A DNA stretch of 60,925 nt, taken from Candidatus Thalassarchaeaceae archaeon (GTDB lineage Archaea > Thermoplasmatota > Poseidoniia > Poseidoniales > Thalassarchaeaceae). The translations under genes and the position numbers were made by a program. The notes beneath the pieces were generated by a model. It worked only from the letters and a program-made list of their open reading frames with translations. It had not been told where the DNA came from and did no database searches. The stretch covers positions 197,894 to 258,818 of the forward strand of contig CALSZZ010000004.1 in the NCBI GenBank assembly GCA_943841885.1. The letters are read 5' to 3'. Below are positions 18,309 through 28,663 of the stretch, piece by piece (the stretch's first letter is position 1; each line of letters begins with the position of its first letter).

Positions 18309-18662
18309 TTATATTATCTTATTGTTATGATCAACATGAATAATTATAGGTTTGTGGCTATTTATACTATCATCATCTAAAGTAATGTAAGTACATAATA
18401 TTACCAGATCTCCAGTATTTATCAAATGTGCTGCAGCACCATTGATACAAATTTTTCCTGATTTTCTAGGCGCTTTAATTACATAAGTTTCTAATCTGGA
18501 TCCATTTGTTATATCTAATACCTGTATCTTTTCCCATTCTATTATGCCCGCAGCGTCCATAAGATCTTCATCTATTGAAATAGATCCTATGTAATTTAAA
18601 TCTGCTTCAGTTACTTTTGCTCTATGTATTTTTGAATTAAGTAACTGCCTTCCAGAACTCAT
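18309..18662 (-). CDS. panD: Aspartate 1-decarboxylase, pyruvoyl type
   Basis: Makes beta-alanine from L-aspartate for pantothenate/CoA. The 117 residues match bacterial PanD end to end: 'KIHRAKVTEADLNYIGSISI' holds the Gly26-Ser27 self-cleavage site that yields the pyruvoyl group, K11 is the conserved active-site lysine, and 'DITNGSRLETYVI' and 'INGAAAHL' are family signatures. Most archaea use an unrelated PLP-dependent decarboxylase for this step, so a bacterial-type PanD here suggests acquisition. No other pantothenate gene is adjacent. Confidence 0.95.
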   Translation of the reverse strand: MSSGRQLLNSKIHRAKVTEADLNYIGSISIDEDLMDAAGIIEWEKIQVLDITNGSRLETYVIKAPRKSGKICINGAAAHLINTGDLVILCTYITLDDDSINSHKPIIIHVDHNNKII

Positions 18663-18812
18663 GATATTGCCCAGTTACTTTGTAATTTAATTTTAATCAT
18701 TTCATAATCACAAATTTAAATCTAAGATGATACAAAAACATCCAGATGATACAATAGAACAAAATCAAACAATTTATTGATAAATGATAATAAGTCGTAA
18801 AGGGGTACTTAG

Positions 18813-21800
18813 GTGATTATAGTGAGAGCAAGATTAACAAATAAAGTAAACATCAAAGACAAAAAGAAAACTCTTTCAGCAATATTTTTAGTTTCTATAA
18901 TGATATTTAGTACCCAGATGTATTCTTTCCAAGATTTTGATAGTAAATCAAATTTAGATGATGAATATGAAAATCCTAATAACACATTTTTTCAACAATC
19001 ATCATTACCTTCTGAAGAACCAAATGGCCAAGAATTTCAACAACAACAAAATATGAATTTCTTTGATCACCCAATGTATTCAGATATTTTTTATAATGAC
19101 CCTGCATCATATTATGGCAAAATCTCAGATCCTTCCGCACTTGCATTAAATCCTAATTATGAATTTTATTTAGAAGAGACAAATACGGATGATCATGATA
19201 ATGATGGAATCAGCGATCTTAACGATTTAGACGATGATAATGATGGAATCAGCGATCTTATTGAGAGATTTGACGGTTGCTATGGAACAGATCCATTTGA
19301 CCATGATAACGATGGCATAAGTGATGAGTTTGATTGGGATGACGATAATGATGGAATTTTAGAAGGGCCACTCGATCCTACACAAGGATTAGATCCAAGT
19401 AACGTAACTTCAGATAGGTATGTGGTACCTTCTACAATTCATCCTTGGACTTTTACTGAAGTTGGTACTGGTTATTTGATTGATCAAAATCCCTTTGACC
19501 ATGATAATGATGGAGTACCAGATGAAGACATAGATGGTAGTGGTAAAGGTACATATGATGAGGATGATGATAATGATGCCCGTCTAGACCAGTTCACATG
19601 GCCATGTGATTTTGATGGAGATGGTGAACAAGACTACTTTGACATAGATGACGATAATGATGGCGTTGAAGATATATGGGACGTCCATCCTTGGGATGAC
19701 CAACTCACATCTAATATCACGCTATCAGCTCCTTGGGCAGCTGCCGAAGTATGGGCAAGTACTGAAGAATATGATATCTCCATGACAAATGCAGGTCTTT
19801 CAATTCAATCAATTACTATTGAAGTCGGTGATACAGTAATATGGACAAATAACGCTGTATCTGATAGAACAGTAAGAGCCGCAGATAGTTCTTTTGATAG
19901 TGGGCCAATTTCGCCTGGAAGTACATTCAGTCACAAGTTTAATGATATCGGTACTGTGCTTTATGCAGACCCTGACTCATCATTTTATGATGGTGATGTT
20001 ATAATAAGAGACGAATCCGGGAAACCATTTCCAGAAGCATTTACAATGGATCCTGCTGCTTATGGGACAGATACATTTGATTTCGTAACGAAAGAAAGAA
20101 CAATCTGGCATCCTCTTGAACAGACATTTACACAAATTATTGATGGTGATTTAGATGATGATGGCATTCCTAATTTCATCGACCCAGACAATGATAACGA
20201 TGGCTCACCAGATTCTTCAGATACTGATGATGATAACGACGGGCTTCTAGATATGTGGGATGTTGATGATGATAACGATGGAATACCAGATAGCTGTATG
20301 CAAGTAGATACTAATGGAGACGGTGCAGGAGATCTTCCAAATTCACACTTAATTGGGATTCCTGGTATAGATTGTGAACTTGATTATGATAGAGATGCAG
20401 ATGATGATATTTACAGAGCCATTGACGCAGATTATGACTTAGTTTGGGATTGGAAAGATACAGATATGGGGGCACCACTATCACCAGACAGTCTTATTGG
20501 AAACCCTGGGGTAGATATCACAGACCTTCCTTATGATTTGGATAATGATGGTTTAGTGAATGAATTAGACCCATATATGAACTCTACAGATTCAGAAATA
20601 GATGGATGGAATTGCCCTTCTCTAGAGAATCCTAATCCACAAAATCCTGATGACAATTGTATTTTAATGCGTAAATCATACACCGGGAACAACGATTGGG
20701 ATGGCGATGGCCTGAATAATTGGGTGGATATGGACGATGATAATGATGGAGTAATTGACTGGTTAGATATTGATGAAAACTGTGACCTAGATGATGACAA
20801 TGATTTGCATTTGTTGAATGGTTCAAAATATAGGGATGATGGATTAAATTCAATAGATACAGATATTGATGGAGATGGACTTGCCAATGACGAAGACTGG
20901 GACGATGATAACGATGGTATTCCAGATCTTTATGATCCTGATGATGGAAACTGTGGGATACTAGATACTGATAGTACAGATATTTTTACGAATACTTATC
21001 CTCATTCAGATGGAGATATAATTGATGGAAGTACTGATAGTGGACTATACACGGGAACCTTTACTTTACTCTTTGATATGTATTGGCATTTTAGTCCATT
21101 TATGTTCGTACAAGACTTCGTTTTACCATACAACGGATACTCTACAGATGGAGCAACAACAATCACCTCCAATGGAATAATTCCAGAAATGTATTGGGCA
21201 GTAGTAACACAATGGAGTCCATTTAATGGTAATAATTTCTTTGATATTGATATGGATGGAGATTCGTTAATCAATGGTATTGATGTTGATATGGATTCAG
21301 ATGGACTTCCAAACTGGTGGGATCAAGATGAGGGTTCTGATGGGCGTTTAGACATTAATAATCCTCAATTTGGAGGCTCTTTTGATGATAGTGAATGTGA
21401 TATATCTATAGCATTCCTTGCAGGAGTAGCAGGAGCAGATGGACCATTTGCATGTGGGCTTTCTCTGGCATGGCTATTTGGGTTCCCTCTGTTACAGGGA
21501 TCACAAACTGGTGGTAACTTCTACACTGTTCCATACAGTAGTAGACCAGATCCAGCACGGGATGACGGTGCATATGATGGTGCTAACTCCCAAGGAAATA
21601 ACCAATGTATTAGTAACTGCTGGTGGTTCACATTTGATCCAGGTAGTAATCCAGTACCTACTGCAGCTGTAACATACAACGATATTAAGAATAATAGAGA
21701 TCTTTACATTGCTTATATCGGTCTAAATAATTTCCAAAATGCTCCACTATTTCAATGGACTTCAGATGGGAATGCCAATCTTTTCCCAGATGAAGTAGCA

Positions 21801-24800
21801 GATATGATAAATGATAACGAAGATCCAGATGATGATTGTGGCGCACCAATTATTGGAAATTTAGAGCCCCAATGTATGGCCAATGATACTGCAGATTTGG
21901 ATGATGATTTTGATGGAGTGTATGATCATTGGGATGTTGATGATGATAATGATGGACTCTGGGATTATCTAGAAGTAGATCCAAATGATGATTGGGATGA
22001 TGATGGAACAACTGATGATGATGCATATTATTTCACTGGAAGTAACTGTGTAGATGCTGACGATGATGGTTTAGATACCGACCCGGATGATGATGGATGG
22101 TACCAAGCAGTTTGGGATCAAGGAGTAATGGGCCAAGGTCTACTATTCCCACAATATTATGATGTTGATAATGATAACGATGGAGTCCCTGACGGAGAAG
22201 ATCCAGATGATGATAATAATGGATTAACAGATGAATTCCAAGAAACTATAGAATTATGCTTTACTGGAGAAGAACAATCTGTTTGGGATCATGATAATGA
22301 TGGAATACCAGATTGGAAAGATGATGATTGGGACGCAGATGGTATCAATAATTCTCAAGAATTATCAAGTATCACTCCATTTGTATCTGCATGGGATCAT
22401 GATAATGATGGATTAAGAGATGATGTTGATGAAGACGATGATCAAGATGGTATGAAGGATATTGATGAGGTACTATTATGGCCAACCAGATTTAATTCAG
22501 AATCTACTAACCCGTGGGATCATGATGATTTTGGAAATGGATCTGCAATAGCAAATCCTTCCGATCCATTCACAGGCCCTGATTCATATGATATTGATGA
22601 TGATGCAGATAATAGAACTGATTCAGATTTTGATCATATGGAAGAAAATTTTGACCCAGAAACATCTGATTGGGACTCTAACAATAATGGTATTCTCGAT
22701 GAAGATGATAAAACACCAACTAGAATTACACTTTATTCACCTTCAGTATTATGGCTTGATGCCATAACTCCCGCAATCTTTTCTGGAGAAGTCAATTTAT
22801 TAGCAGATAATGGCACATTCATGCCAACTGCAAACATACCAGTCCAGATTCAAATAATCTGGACTAGAAACGGAACGGTTGCTTTGGAAACAGTCGATGT
22901 TTTGACAGATTCTAATGGCCGATATACAGTTGGCCAATTCTTATTCCCTGAAGATATTTCAGTTGGTCCCAATTCTACATACTATGTTTATGCTGAAGTT
23001 ACAGAGATGTTTATCCATGATAGTGCAGTATCCGAAAATATACCTGTTGAAGTTAGGGCAAATACGACAACTGGATACAGTGCCGGTACTCAATTTAGAT
23101 CCGAAGAGATGCCATTGAAAATTAGTCTTAAAACACATTATTCAGCAGATTATGATCGAGGTATTTTTGATAATAGAATATCTAATGCACCATTTTCGTT
23201 CGTAGTAAATGGAGGTATTTTTGGGAATGTAACACATCCAACTGAATTCGATGGTTATGGATTTGGATATAGAGCAGGAAATGACGGCTGGGCGAACCTA
23301 AGATTTAACCAATCCAATGGAATTGTAGGCGCATGGGAACAGGTCAGATATGATAGCAGTCTAGATAATGGAGAAGGTACAATTGCTGGAGGTTGGGAAG
23401 AAATTTTATGGAATAATTTTTCAAAACAACATGATGTGATACGTTCTCCTTATCTTGAAGTTCCAACTAGTTTGGATGTTGGCGATTATTCATTTATGGG
23501 TTCAGTAGACCCTTCTTTGGGATATGATTGGCCTTGGCCATATTTGGAGCCATCCGAAACTGATAGTTTCTCTATTAGGTCCATGAAGAGAATGTTTGTT
23601 GAAACTCAATTGATTACTTCTGCCACAAGACCGGTTTACTTTTACGATGCTACACAATTTACAGGATCTTCATTTGGTGCTTGGAGAGCATTATTCCATC
23701 AACCTTCTTTGGTTTCTGCAGGACTAGATTATTCAGAGGTAAGTTTAGGTAAAGCGTATCCAATATTATGGGATGGTCAAGAATCATCATTTGCCGAAAT
23801 AGCAGGTGGTGTTTTACTAGATAATAGCAACCAGCCTTTTGTGACAGTACAATATTTAGAATCCAATATACATGTTGATGATGGTAATTACTGGTCTACA
23901 AAATTACAAAATGGAGCTGCATTTGATGTTCCACCATGTGGGGCTGCAGATCCAACAGACCCAGAAAGTCCAATTAGATGTGAAATTATACCAGAAATGT
24001 TTACTGGTGAAACATTGTATGTTGAAGGAAAGGTTTGGAATAGAACCATGGCCCCTTATGCTAATGATAAAATGCAACTTGCTGTTGATAAAGATCGTAA
24101 TTTAGTCTTCCAAGGAGTGGGAGAAGTAAGAAGGGCAGGGCCACCCAGTTTAATTGAAGGAGAAGCAAGATTTGAATTCAATCATACATTTGATTCTACA
24201 TGGGCTGCAGGAACATTTGGAATTAAATCAGGTTTTGTTAATTCAAACTACTACTTCACTGGAAATCAAGAACAAGTGTTAGCACCCGTCGGTAGCTTTG
24301 GTAATGTCTCAATGATAGGTACTACTCTCATTAAAATAACTACTGAACCACGTCTTTATCGAGGACAGAACGCTTCCATTGAGGCAAGACTAACAGATAA
24401 TTCAGGAATACCTCTACGAGAAGTACCTGTCAATTATACATGGTCGGCTGACAGCTCAAATGGTGTAGTGATTACAGATAGGAATGGAATTTTCCAAGTT
24501 AATCTTTCAATAGATGAAGCACATGAGTTAGGTAATTTCACACTTGGTTATACTTACCTAGGGGACGCTTTACATGAAGGAACACATACTGAAGCATCAT
24601 TATGGGTTGTATCTAGAACTTATATCAATCTTCAGAGTACTTCGCCGAATAAATTAGGAACAGGAGATATCTGGTACTTCACAGCCCAAGTTACAGACGA
24701 TAACAGAACAGCATTTGTAAAAGATAGAGGAGAAGCTCTATCCGGCTGTGATTCACTAGGAGGAGAAGTATCGGTAATTCTTGAAGGAATAGATTTCGAG

Positions 24801-26846
24801 GATAGAATACATCGCCAAATCGTAAATAAATTATGTCCTAATGCAGGAACAATATATCATGAAATAGTCTTGAATCCACAATTATTACGAGATGATCCAT
24901 TTTCTTTCTTACCTGACGGATTTGGGCCAGTAAATGTTATTCTTAGATTTGAAGAAAATTTACCTCATGAGGGTTGTGAACCATTGGCAGAAGAAATGCT
25001 AGCTATTTCTGGAGCTTGGGATTCATGTGTATTACTGGCTAATAACGATCATTTCAGAAAAGTTATGCAATTCCAAGTAGATGGCTTTAGCCTAATTGGA
25101 GGCACATCTCTACAAGTGGATGATCAGATTGTTTATACTTCTGAAATAGATCCTAACACCGGCCTGGCAATAGAAAAACCAATGATCGTCACAGGTCAAT
25201 TAACTGATGAATTAGGTGGACTACTAGAAAACAGAGCAATAAGAGTTACTTATGAAATGGATAATTCAGACAAAGGAATTGTCTCATGCATTCCAGGAGT
25301 TACGGACTCTACTGGAAATTTCTCTATCATATGTCCAATTTCTGGTGTACAAGCAGGTCAAGCAAGAGTAAACATTGAATTTAATTCATATGAAAATAAC
25401 GATCGATATCGATATAAGAATGCCACCAAGGTTAAATTATTCCCTGTTTTCTCAAATTCTTCTTTGAGTATCTCTGAGATTGGTCCATTTAGGTCTGATT
25501 TCACTCAGTTTGAATTTTCAAATGGCTCTATATTTGATGTACTATATCTCAAGGAAGCATTTCACCTTGATGCTAGATTGATTCAGACAAATGGAAAACC
25601 AATAGGTGGTAAATGTTTGAACATCTATATGGATCCTGAAACCAATACTCGACCAATGGCTACAGCAATTACTGAAGATGGGACTGGACGTATGTCATGG
25701 TATTCTGGCGATCCTGAAGATAATCCGAGTCGACGTGGCGTAGAACCTAACGGTAACGAATTAGAGGGATTCCGTACAGTCCGAGTTGCCTATGAGCCAG
25801 ATAAGGAAATACCTGGTGGATGTAGGGCTGAGTCAAATCCAGTTGTAAATAGTTCTTACATTGATGTGGAAGTATTAGTTAGAAGTAGAGTAGATATACT
25901 ACTGAAAGATCATTGGTCAAATCCACAAGGATATCAAGAAGGAGATATGATTTCAGGAGCAGTTGCAATATTGAGGGATAGACTAGCAATAACCGTCGAA
26001 GGTGAACAAGTAATATTCACTATTCAGTATTGGAATGGAACAGGTTGGGAAACACATGATGTAGAATATTTGATTACAAATGAGCAAGGTGTCGCTAATT
26101 TCAGCTTCATATACACTGGTGAAGAGATACCAGGAGAATTAGAAAAGATTGCCGAGGATGGAATGTGGAGAGTATTAGTTCAATTCCAAGAGTCGGCATT
26201 GTTCGAAGGTGAATATCTAAACAATACGCCTGTTATTGCATTAGGAGGGGATTTAGAAGTTGGACAACAAAGCTTCTTTACCACTCAAGCACTATTAGTG
26301 GTAGCTATAGCATTAGCAGTTGCAGTACTTGTTGGGGCAGTGATGTATCAAAACTATCGCGAAAGACGCAAAATTGAAATTATTAGAGGTATATTGACAG
26401 ATTCTTTAATGGCTCTAAAAGCATCTAATAACTACATAGAAGCAATTTTCGACTGTTATAAGAATTTAATAAAATTCTTCCGTTCAAGAGGAGCAATGAA
26501 GAAAGTTTTCGAAACTACTCGTGAATTTGAGGATGTAATCAGTAATATGCTCTCTGGAGTTATTCCACCAGAAGAAATGAATGTCTTCTTTTCTATATTT
26601 GAAGAAGCAAGATATTCCGACCATGAAATAGGTGCTGATCAGAGAGATCGTGCAATACAAGTATTCCAACAAATGATTACTCGTATTACTAGCGCTCTAG
26701 GAGAAAGTATGCTAAACAGAACTTCTGTAAATGAATCAGGACTTTATGGTACAGCTACCAAAGCAGGAGAGTTTATCGATTCTGATGGAAACCTTAGAAT
26801 TGCCGGTGAAGAAAGTGAAATGGCGAACGATGATTTCAGAATATGA
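18813..26846 (+). CDS. Giant Asp-rich surface protein: TSP3-like repeats, cupredoxin-like domain, Ig-like region, membrane anchor, DUF4129-like tail
   Basis: 2677 residues. After a basic N-terminus comes a signal sequence ('LSAIFLVSIMIFSTQMYSF', ~22-40). From ~125 to ~1300 are dozens of D-x-D-N-D-G-[IV] motifs, thrombospondin type 3-like calcium-binding loops, interrupted by globular inserts. One insert (~325-400) looks like a cupredoxin ('IEVGDTVIWTNN', 'FDSGPISPGSTFSHKF') with the copper-ligand positions not conserved. From ~1310 to ~2480 it is beta-rich with Ig/carboxypeptidase-regulatory-like segments and occasional Cys pairs. A membrane helix lies at ~2490-2513, then a basic stop-transfer and ~160 cytoplasmic residues resembling DUF4129 ('ETTREFEDVI', 'FEEARYSDHEIG'). 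GTG start. Likely a cell-surface adhesin or S-layer-associated protein; function inferred. Confidence 0.85.
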   Translation: MIIVRARLTNKVNIKDKKKTLSAIFLVSIMIFSTQMYSFQDFDSKSNLDDEYENPNNTFFQQSSLPSEEPNGQEFQQQQNMNFFDHPMYSDIFYNDPASYYGKISDPSALALNPNYEFYLEETNTDDHDNDGISDLNDLDDDNDGISDLIERFDGCYGTDPFDHDNDGISDEFDWDDDNDGILEGPLDPTQGLDPSNVTSDRYVVPSTIHPWTFTEVGTGYLIDQNPFDHDNDGVPDEDIDGSGKGTYDEDDDNDARLDQFTWPCDFDGDGEQDYFDIDDDNDGVEDIWDVHPWDDQLTSNITLSAPWAAAEVWASTEEYDISMTNAGLSIQSITIEVGDTVIWTNNAVSDRTVRAADSSFDSGPISPGSTFSHKFNDIGTVLYADPDSSFYDGDVIIRDESGKPFPEAFTMDPAAYGTDTFDFVTKERTIWHPLEQTFTQIIDGDLDDDGIPNFIDPDNDNDGSPDSSDTDDDNDGLLDMWDVDDDNDGIPDSCMQVDTNGDGAGDLPNSHLIGIPGIDCELDYDRDADDDIYRAIDADYDLVWDWKDTDMGAPLSPDSLIGNPGVDITDLPYDLDNDGLVNELDPYMNSTDSEIDGWNCPSLENPNPQNPDDNCILMRKSYTGNNDWDGDGLNNWVDMDDDNDGVIDWLDIDENCDLDDDNDLHLLNGSKYRDDGLNSIDTDIDGDGLANDEDWDDDNDGIPDLYDPDDGNCGILDTDSTDIFTNTYPHSDGDIIDGSTDSGLYTGTFTLLFDMYWHFSPFMFVQDFVLPYNGYSTDGATTITSNGIIPEMYWAVVTQWSPFNGNNFFDIDMDGDSLINGIDVDMDSDGLPNWWDQDEGSDGRLDINNPQFGGSFDDSECDISIAFLAGVAGADGPFACGLSLAWLFGFPLLQGSQTGGNFYTVPYSSRPDPARDDGAYDGANSQGNNQCISNCWWFTFDPGSNPVPTAAVTYNDIKNNRDLYIAYIGLNNFQNAPLFQWTSDGNANLFPDEVADMINDNEDPDDDCGAPIIGNLEPQCMANDTADLDDDFDGVYDHWDVDDDNDGLWDYLEVDPNDDWDDDGTTDDDAYYFTGSNCVDADDDGLDTDPDDDGWYQAVWDQGVMGQGLLFPQYYDVDNDNDGVPDGEDPDDDNNGLTDEFQETIELCFTGEEQSVWDHDNDGIPDWKDDDWDADGINNSQELSSITPFVSAWDHDNDGLRDDVDEDDDQDGMKDIDEVLLWPTRFNSESTNPWDHDDFGNGSAIANPSDPFTGPDSYDIDDDADNRTDSDFDHMEENFDPETSDWDSNNNGILDEDDKTPTRITLYSPSVLWLDAITPAIFSGEVNLLADNGTFMPTANIPVQIQIIWTRNGTVALETVDVLTDSNGRYTVGQFLFPEDISVGPNSTYYVYAEVTEMFIHDSAVSENIPVEVRANTTTGYSAGTQFRSEEMPLKISLKTHYSADYDRGIFDNRISNAPFSFVVNGGIFGNVTHPTEFDGYGFGYRAGNDGWANLRFNQSNGIVGAWEQVRYDSSLDNGEGTIAGGWEEILWNNFSKQHDVIRSPYLEVPTSLDVGDYSFMGSVDPSLGYDWPWPYLEPSETDSFSIRSMKRMFVETQLITSATRPVYFYDATQFTGSSFGAWRALFHQPSLVSAGLDYSEVSLGKAYPILWDGQESSFAEIAGGVLLDNSNQPFVTVQYLESNIHVDDGNYWSTKLQNGAAFDVPPCGAADPTDPESPIRCEIIPEMFTGETLYVEGKVWNRTMAPYANDKMQLAVDKDRNLVFQGVGEVRRAGPPSLIEGEARFEFNHTFDSTWAAGTFGIKSGFVNSNYYFTGNQEQVLAPVGSFGNVSMIGTTLIKITTEPRLYRGQNASIEARLTDNSGIPLREVPVNYTWSADSSNGVVITDRNGIFQVNLSIDEAHELGNFTLGYTYLGDALHEGTHTEASLWVVSRTYINLQSTSPNKLGTGDIWYFTAQVTDDNRTAFVKDRGEALSGCDSLGGEVSVILEGIDFEDRIHRQIVNKLCPNAGTIYHEIVLNPQLLRDDPFSFLPDGFGPVNVILRFEENLPHEGCEPLAEEMLAISGAWDSCVLLANNDHFRKVMQFQVDGFSLIGGTSLQVDDQIVYTSEIDPNTGLAIEKPMIVTGQLTDELGGLLENRAIRVTYEMDNSDKGIVSCIPGVTDSTGNFSIICPISGVQAGQARVNIEFNSYENNDRYRYKNATKVKLFPVFSNSSLSISEIGPFRSDFTQFEFSNGSIFDVLYLKEAFHLDARLIQTNGKPIGGKCLNIYMDPETNTRPMATAITEDGTGRMSWYSGDPEDNPSRRGVEPNGNELEGFRTVRVAYEPDKEIPGGCRAESNPVVNSSYIDVEVLVRSRVDILLKDHWSNPQGYQEGDMISGAVAILRDRLAITVEGEQVIFTIQYWNGTGWETHDVEYLITNEQGVANFSFIYTGEEIPGELEKIAEDGMWRVLVQFQESALFEGEYLNNTPVIALGGDLEVGQQSFFTTQALLVVAIALAVAVLVGAVMYQNYRERRKIEIIRGILTDSLMALKASNNYIEAIFDCYKNLIKFFRSRGAMKKVFETTREFEDVISNMLSGVIPPEEMNVFFSIFEEARYSDHEIGADQRDRAIQVFQQMITRITSALGESMLNRTSVNESGLYGTATKAGEFIDSDGNLRIAGEESEMANDDFRI

Positions 26847-26964
26847 AATATCATTTTTTCACTTTTTTGATTACTTTTTGGTTTATTTGGCCCCAAGTAG
26901 TCCCGTAGCATTGATAACATAACCGAAAGTGGCCGCGATACCTAACAAACGTCGAGGGAGTCAT

Positions 26965-27330
26965 ATGAGTAAAAATAACAGAAAGACCAATCAGTCCTTG
27001 ATTGCCTTAATTGGTGATTTAAAGGACCAGAGCAGGTCATCTGGCTCTGCACTGTGGCGAGACGTTGCTTTGAGGCTTGAAGCAAGCAGAAGCAATTGGT
27101 CCCAACCAAACCTAAGTCGCCTATCGCGATATGCTAAGGAAGAGGAAATGATCCTCGTACCTGGTAAATTGCTAGGTAGCGGAGATATATTTGGAAAGGC
27201 AAACGTCGCAGCATTCAGTGTAAGTTCCAGTGCCCGCTCTAAAATAGAAGCCGCAGGCGGTCGTGTAATAACAATCCGCGAATTGATGAATGAAAACCCA
27301 AAAGGAAAAGGGGTGAGAATACTTGGGTGA
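26965..27330 (+). CDS. rpl18e: 50S ribosomal protein L18e
   Basis: Archaeal/eukaryotic-specific large-subunit protein eL18. 'KTNQSLIALIGDLKDQSRSS', 'ALWRDVALRLEASR' and 'VLVPGKLLGSGDI'-like 'LVPGKLLGSGDIFGKANVAA' are diagnostic, with the C-terminal 'AGGRVITIRELMNENPKGKG'. The start is ATG 26965, preceded by GAGGGAG; a GTG at 26929 would add a short non-family extension. First gene of the L18e-L13-S9-RpoN operon, overlapping the next gene by 8 bp. Confidence 0.95.
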   Translation: MSKNNRKTNQSLIALIGDLKDQSRSSGSALWRDVALRLEASRSNWSQPNLSRLSRYAKEEEMILVPGKLLGSGDIFGKANVAAFSVSSSARSKIEAAGGRVITIRELMNENPKGKGVRILG

Positions 27331-27814
27331 AACTACTACTTTTGTTTATGATGCCAAAGATAAAATCCTTGGACGCCTAGCGAGTAAGGTTGCAAAGCAA
27401 TTACTTTCTGCAAGAAAGTCAGGAAATCCAAATAAAGTGATTATACTTAATGCAGAAGAAGCCATAGTATCTGGTCCTAAGAAAGCAGTATTAGCAGATT
27501 ATCATTTTAGATATAATTTGAATCATCCAAGAAAGGGGCCTTTCTTTCCAAGAATGCCAGATCAAATTCTGAAGAGAACAGTTCGTGGAATGTTACCTTA
27601 CCAGAAGAATAGTAGTGGAAGAAATGCATTACGTGACTTAAGAGTAATGATAGGCCGACCTTCTAATCTTTCCGGCGAAGAATTACCAGAAGGCCACGAA
27701 TGGGGCGACACTTCACAATTAGAAAGACCTCTGCCTTTGAAATACATCCGATTAGGTGAAATAAGCAAGTCTCTAGGAGTAGATGCTACAAGATGGAACG
27801 GAGGTGACAATTAA
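27323..27814 (+). CDS. rpl13: 50S ribosomal protein L13
   Basis: Universal large-subunit protein uL13. '[20 protein letters not shown]' and '[17 protein letters not shown]' open the protein and '[16 protein letters not shown]' is the conserved central block. TTG start at 27323, overlapping the end of rpl18e by 8 bp; GTG and ATG alternatives would truncate the first strand. The TAA stop at 27812-27814 shares its last base with the ATG of rps9, a translational-coupling arrangement. Confidence 0.96.
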   Translation: MGETTTFVYDAKDKILGRLASKVAKQLLSARKSGNPNKVIILNAEEAIVSGPKKAVLADYHFRYNLNHPRKGPFFPRMPDQILKRTVRGMLPYQKNSSGRNALRDLRVMIGRPSNLSGEELPEGHEWGDTSQLERPLPLKYIRLGEISKSLGVDATRWNGGDN

Positions 27815-28257
27815 TGGCTGCAAGAAAATCACGTAAGATTACCAACGTTACTACCAGTGGAAAAAGAAAAACCTCAATTGCTAGAGCAGTAGTAAGCAAA
27901 GGTAAAGGCCGTGTAAGAGTAAATGGCCAACCAATTCATATCATGGAACCAACTTTAGCTAGAAGAAAAGCATTAGAGCCAGTCCAAATTGCAGATGCAA
28001 TGAATAGATTATCAGGTGTTGATATCAAAGTAGATGTTCATGGAGGAGGTCAAATGGGCCAAGTGGATGCAATTAGAACCGCTATCGCTCGTGGTTTAGT
28101 TAAATGGAACGATGGTGCTGAAGGAGATGATGAAGAATTAAGAGATGAATTTATCAGATTTGATAGGTCTCTTTTGGTTAACGATCCACGTAGGAAAGAA
28201 CCCAAGCATCAAATGGGACGTGGGGCTCGTAAGAAGTGGCAGAAGTCATATAGGTGA
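27814..28257 (+). CDS. rps9: 30S ribosomal protein S9
   Basis: Universal small-subunit protein uS9, 147 residues. '[19 protein letters not shown]' and '[20 protein letters not shown]' are the family signatures and the C-terminus ends in basic '[11 protein letters not shown]', the tail that contacts P-site tRNA. ATG at 27814 overlaps the rpl13 stop by one base; rpoN follows after 11 bp. Confidence 0.97.
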   Translation: MAARKSRKITNVTTSGKRKTSIARAVVSKGKGRVRVNGQPIHIMEPTLARRKALEPVQIADAMNRLSGVDIKVDVHGGGQMGQVDAIRTAIARGLVKWNDGAEGDDEELRDEFIRFDRSLLVNDPRRKEPKHQMGRGARKKWQKSYR

Positions 28258-28268
28258 GGTGAAGAAGT

Positions 28269-28478
28269 ATGTTGATACCAGTAAGATGTTGGAGTTGTGG
28301 CAAAGTAGTAGCCCACAAATATGCTCAATACAAAGAAGCTTTAGATAATGATGGAGATACGAATAAAGTATTAGATGATGCAGGAATTACAAGATATTGT
28401 TGCAGAAGAATGTTTGTTGGACATATCGATCTACTTGATGAAGTAGCTCCGTTCAGTGTTGCACGTGAAGATATGTAA
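28269..28478 (+). CDS. rpoN: DNA-directed RNA polymerase subunit N
   Basis: Archaeal Rpo10, homologue of eukaryotic RPB10, a small zinc-bundle subunit of RNA polymerase. 'MLIPVRCWSCGKVV' gives the first Cys pair and 'RYCCRRMFVGHID' the second; 69 residues is the normal length. The gene is the last of the ribosomal cluster here; rpoK, eno and rps2, which often follow in other archaea, are not adjacent. Confidence 0.97.
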   Translation: MLIPVRCWSCGKVVAHKYAQYKEALDNDGDTNKVLDDAGITRYCCRRMFVGHIDLLDEVAPFSVAREDM

Positions 28479-28528
28479 TTTTCCGGCAATATTTTGACTA
28501 CGAACATTTTCGTCTTAATAATTCCAAA

Positions 28529-28606
28529 GGGCTTGTAGGTTAGCTTGGCCTATACTTCGCGGCTGGGGGTCGCGAGACCCAGGTTCAAATCCTGGCAGGC
28601 CCACCA
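28529..28606 (+). tRNA. tRNA-Pro (GGG)
   Basis: Acceptor GGGCTTG pairs with CAGGCCC (one G-T pair), discriminator A, CCA encoded. Anticodon stem CGCGG/TCGCG closes loop CTGGGGG, giving anticodon GGG (Pro). T stem CCAGG/CCTGG with the normal loop TTCAAAT. It lies 50 bp after rpoN and 58 bp before ligA on the same strand. Confidence 0.93.
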
Positions 28607-28663
28607 TACTTTATTTTAGCATAGAAAGAGAGGATTGAAGCGTGCTACCTCACTTCATTAAAC

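Noticed and set aside
20531-20887. Long Ser-rich frame on the minus strand inside the giant surface protein gene
   Set aside because: It is the antisense reading of GAT/GAA-rich codons (Ser/His/Ile bias), with no start context or independent coding signal; similar antisense frames at 42.0-42.9 and 49.0-49.6 kb are rejected for the same reason.
19180-22730. Dense short DNA repeats of the GATGATAATGATGG kind, at first sight a tandem-repeat or CRISPR-like array
   Set aside because: They are in frame and encode D-x-D-N-D-G calcium-binding loops with irregular spacing; no conserved repeat-spacer period and no cas genes nearby.
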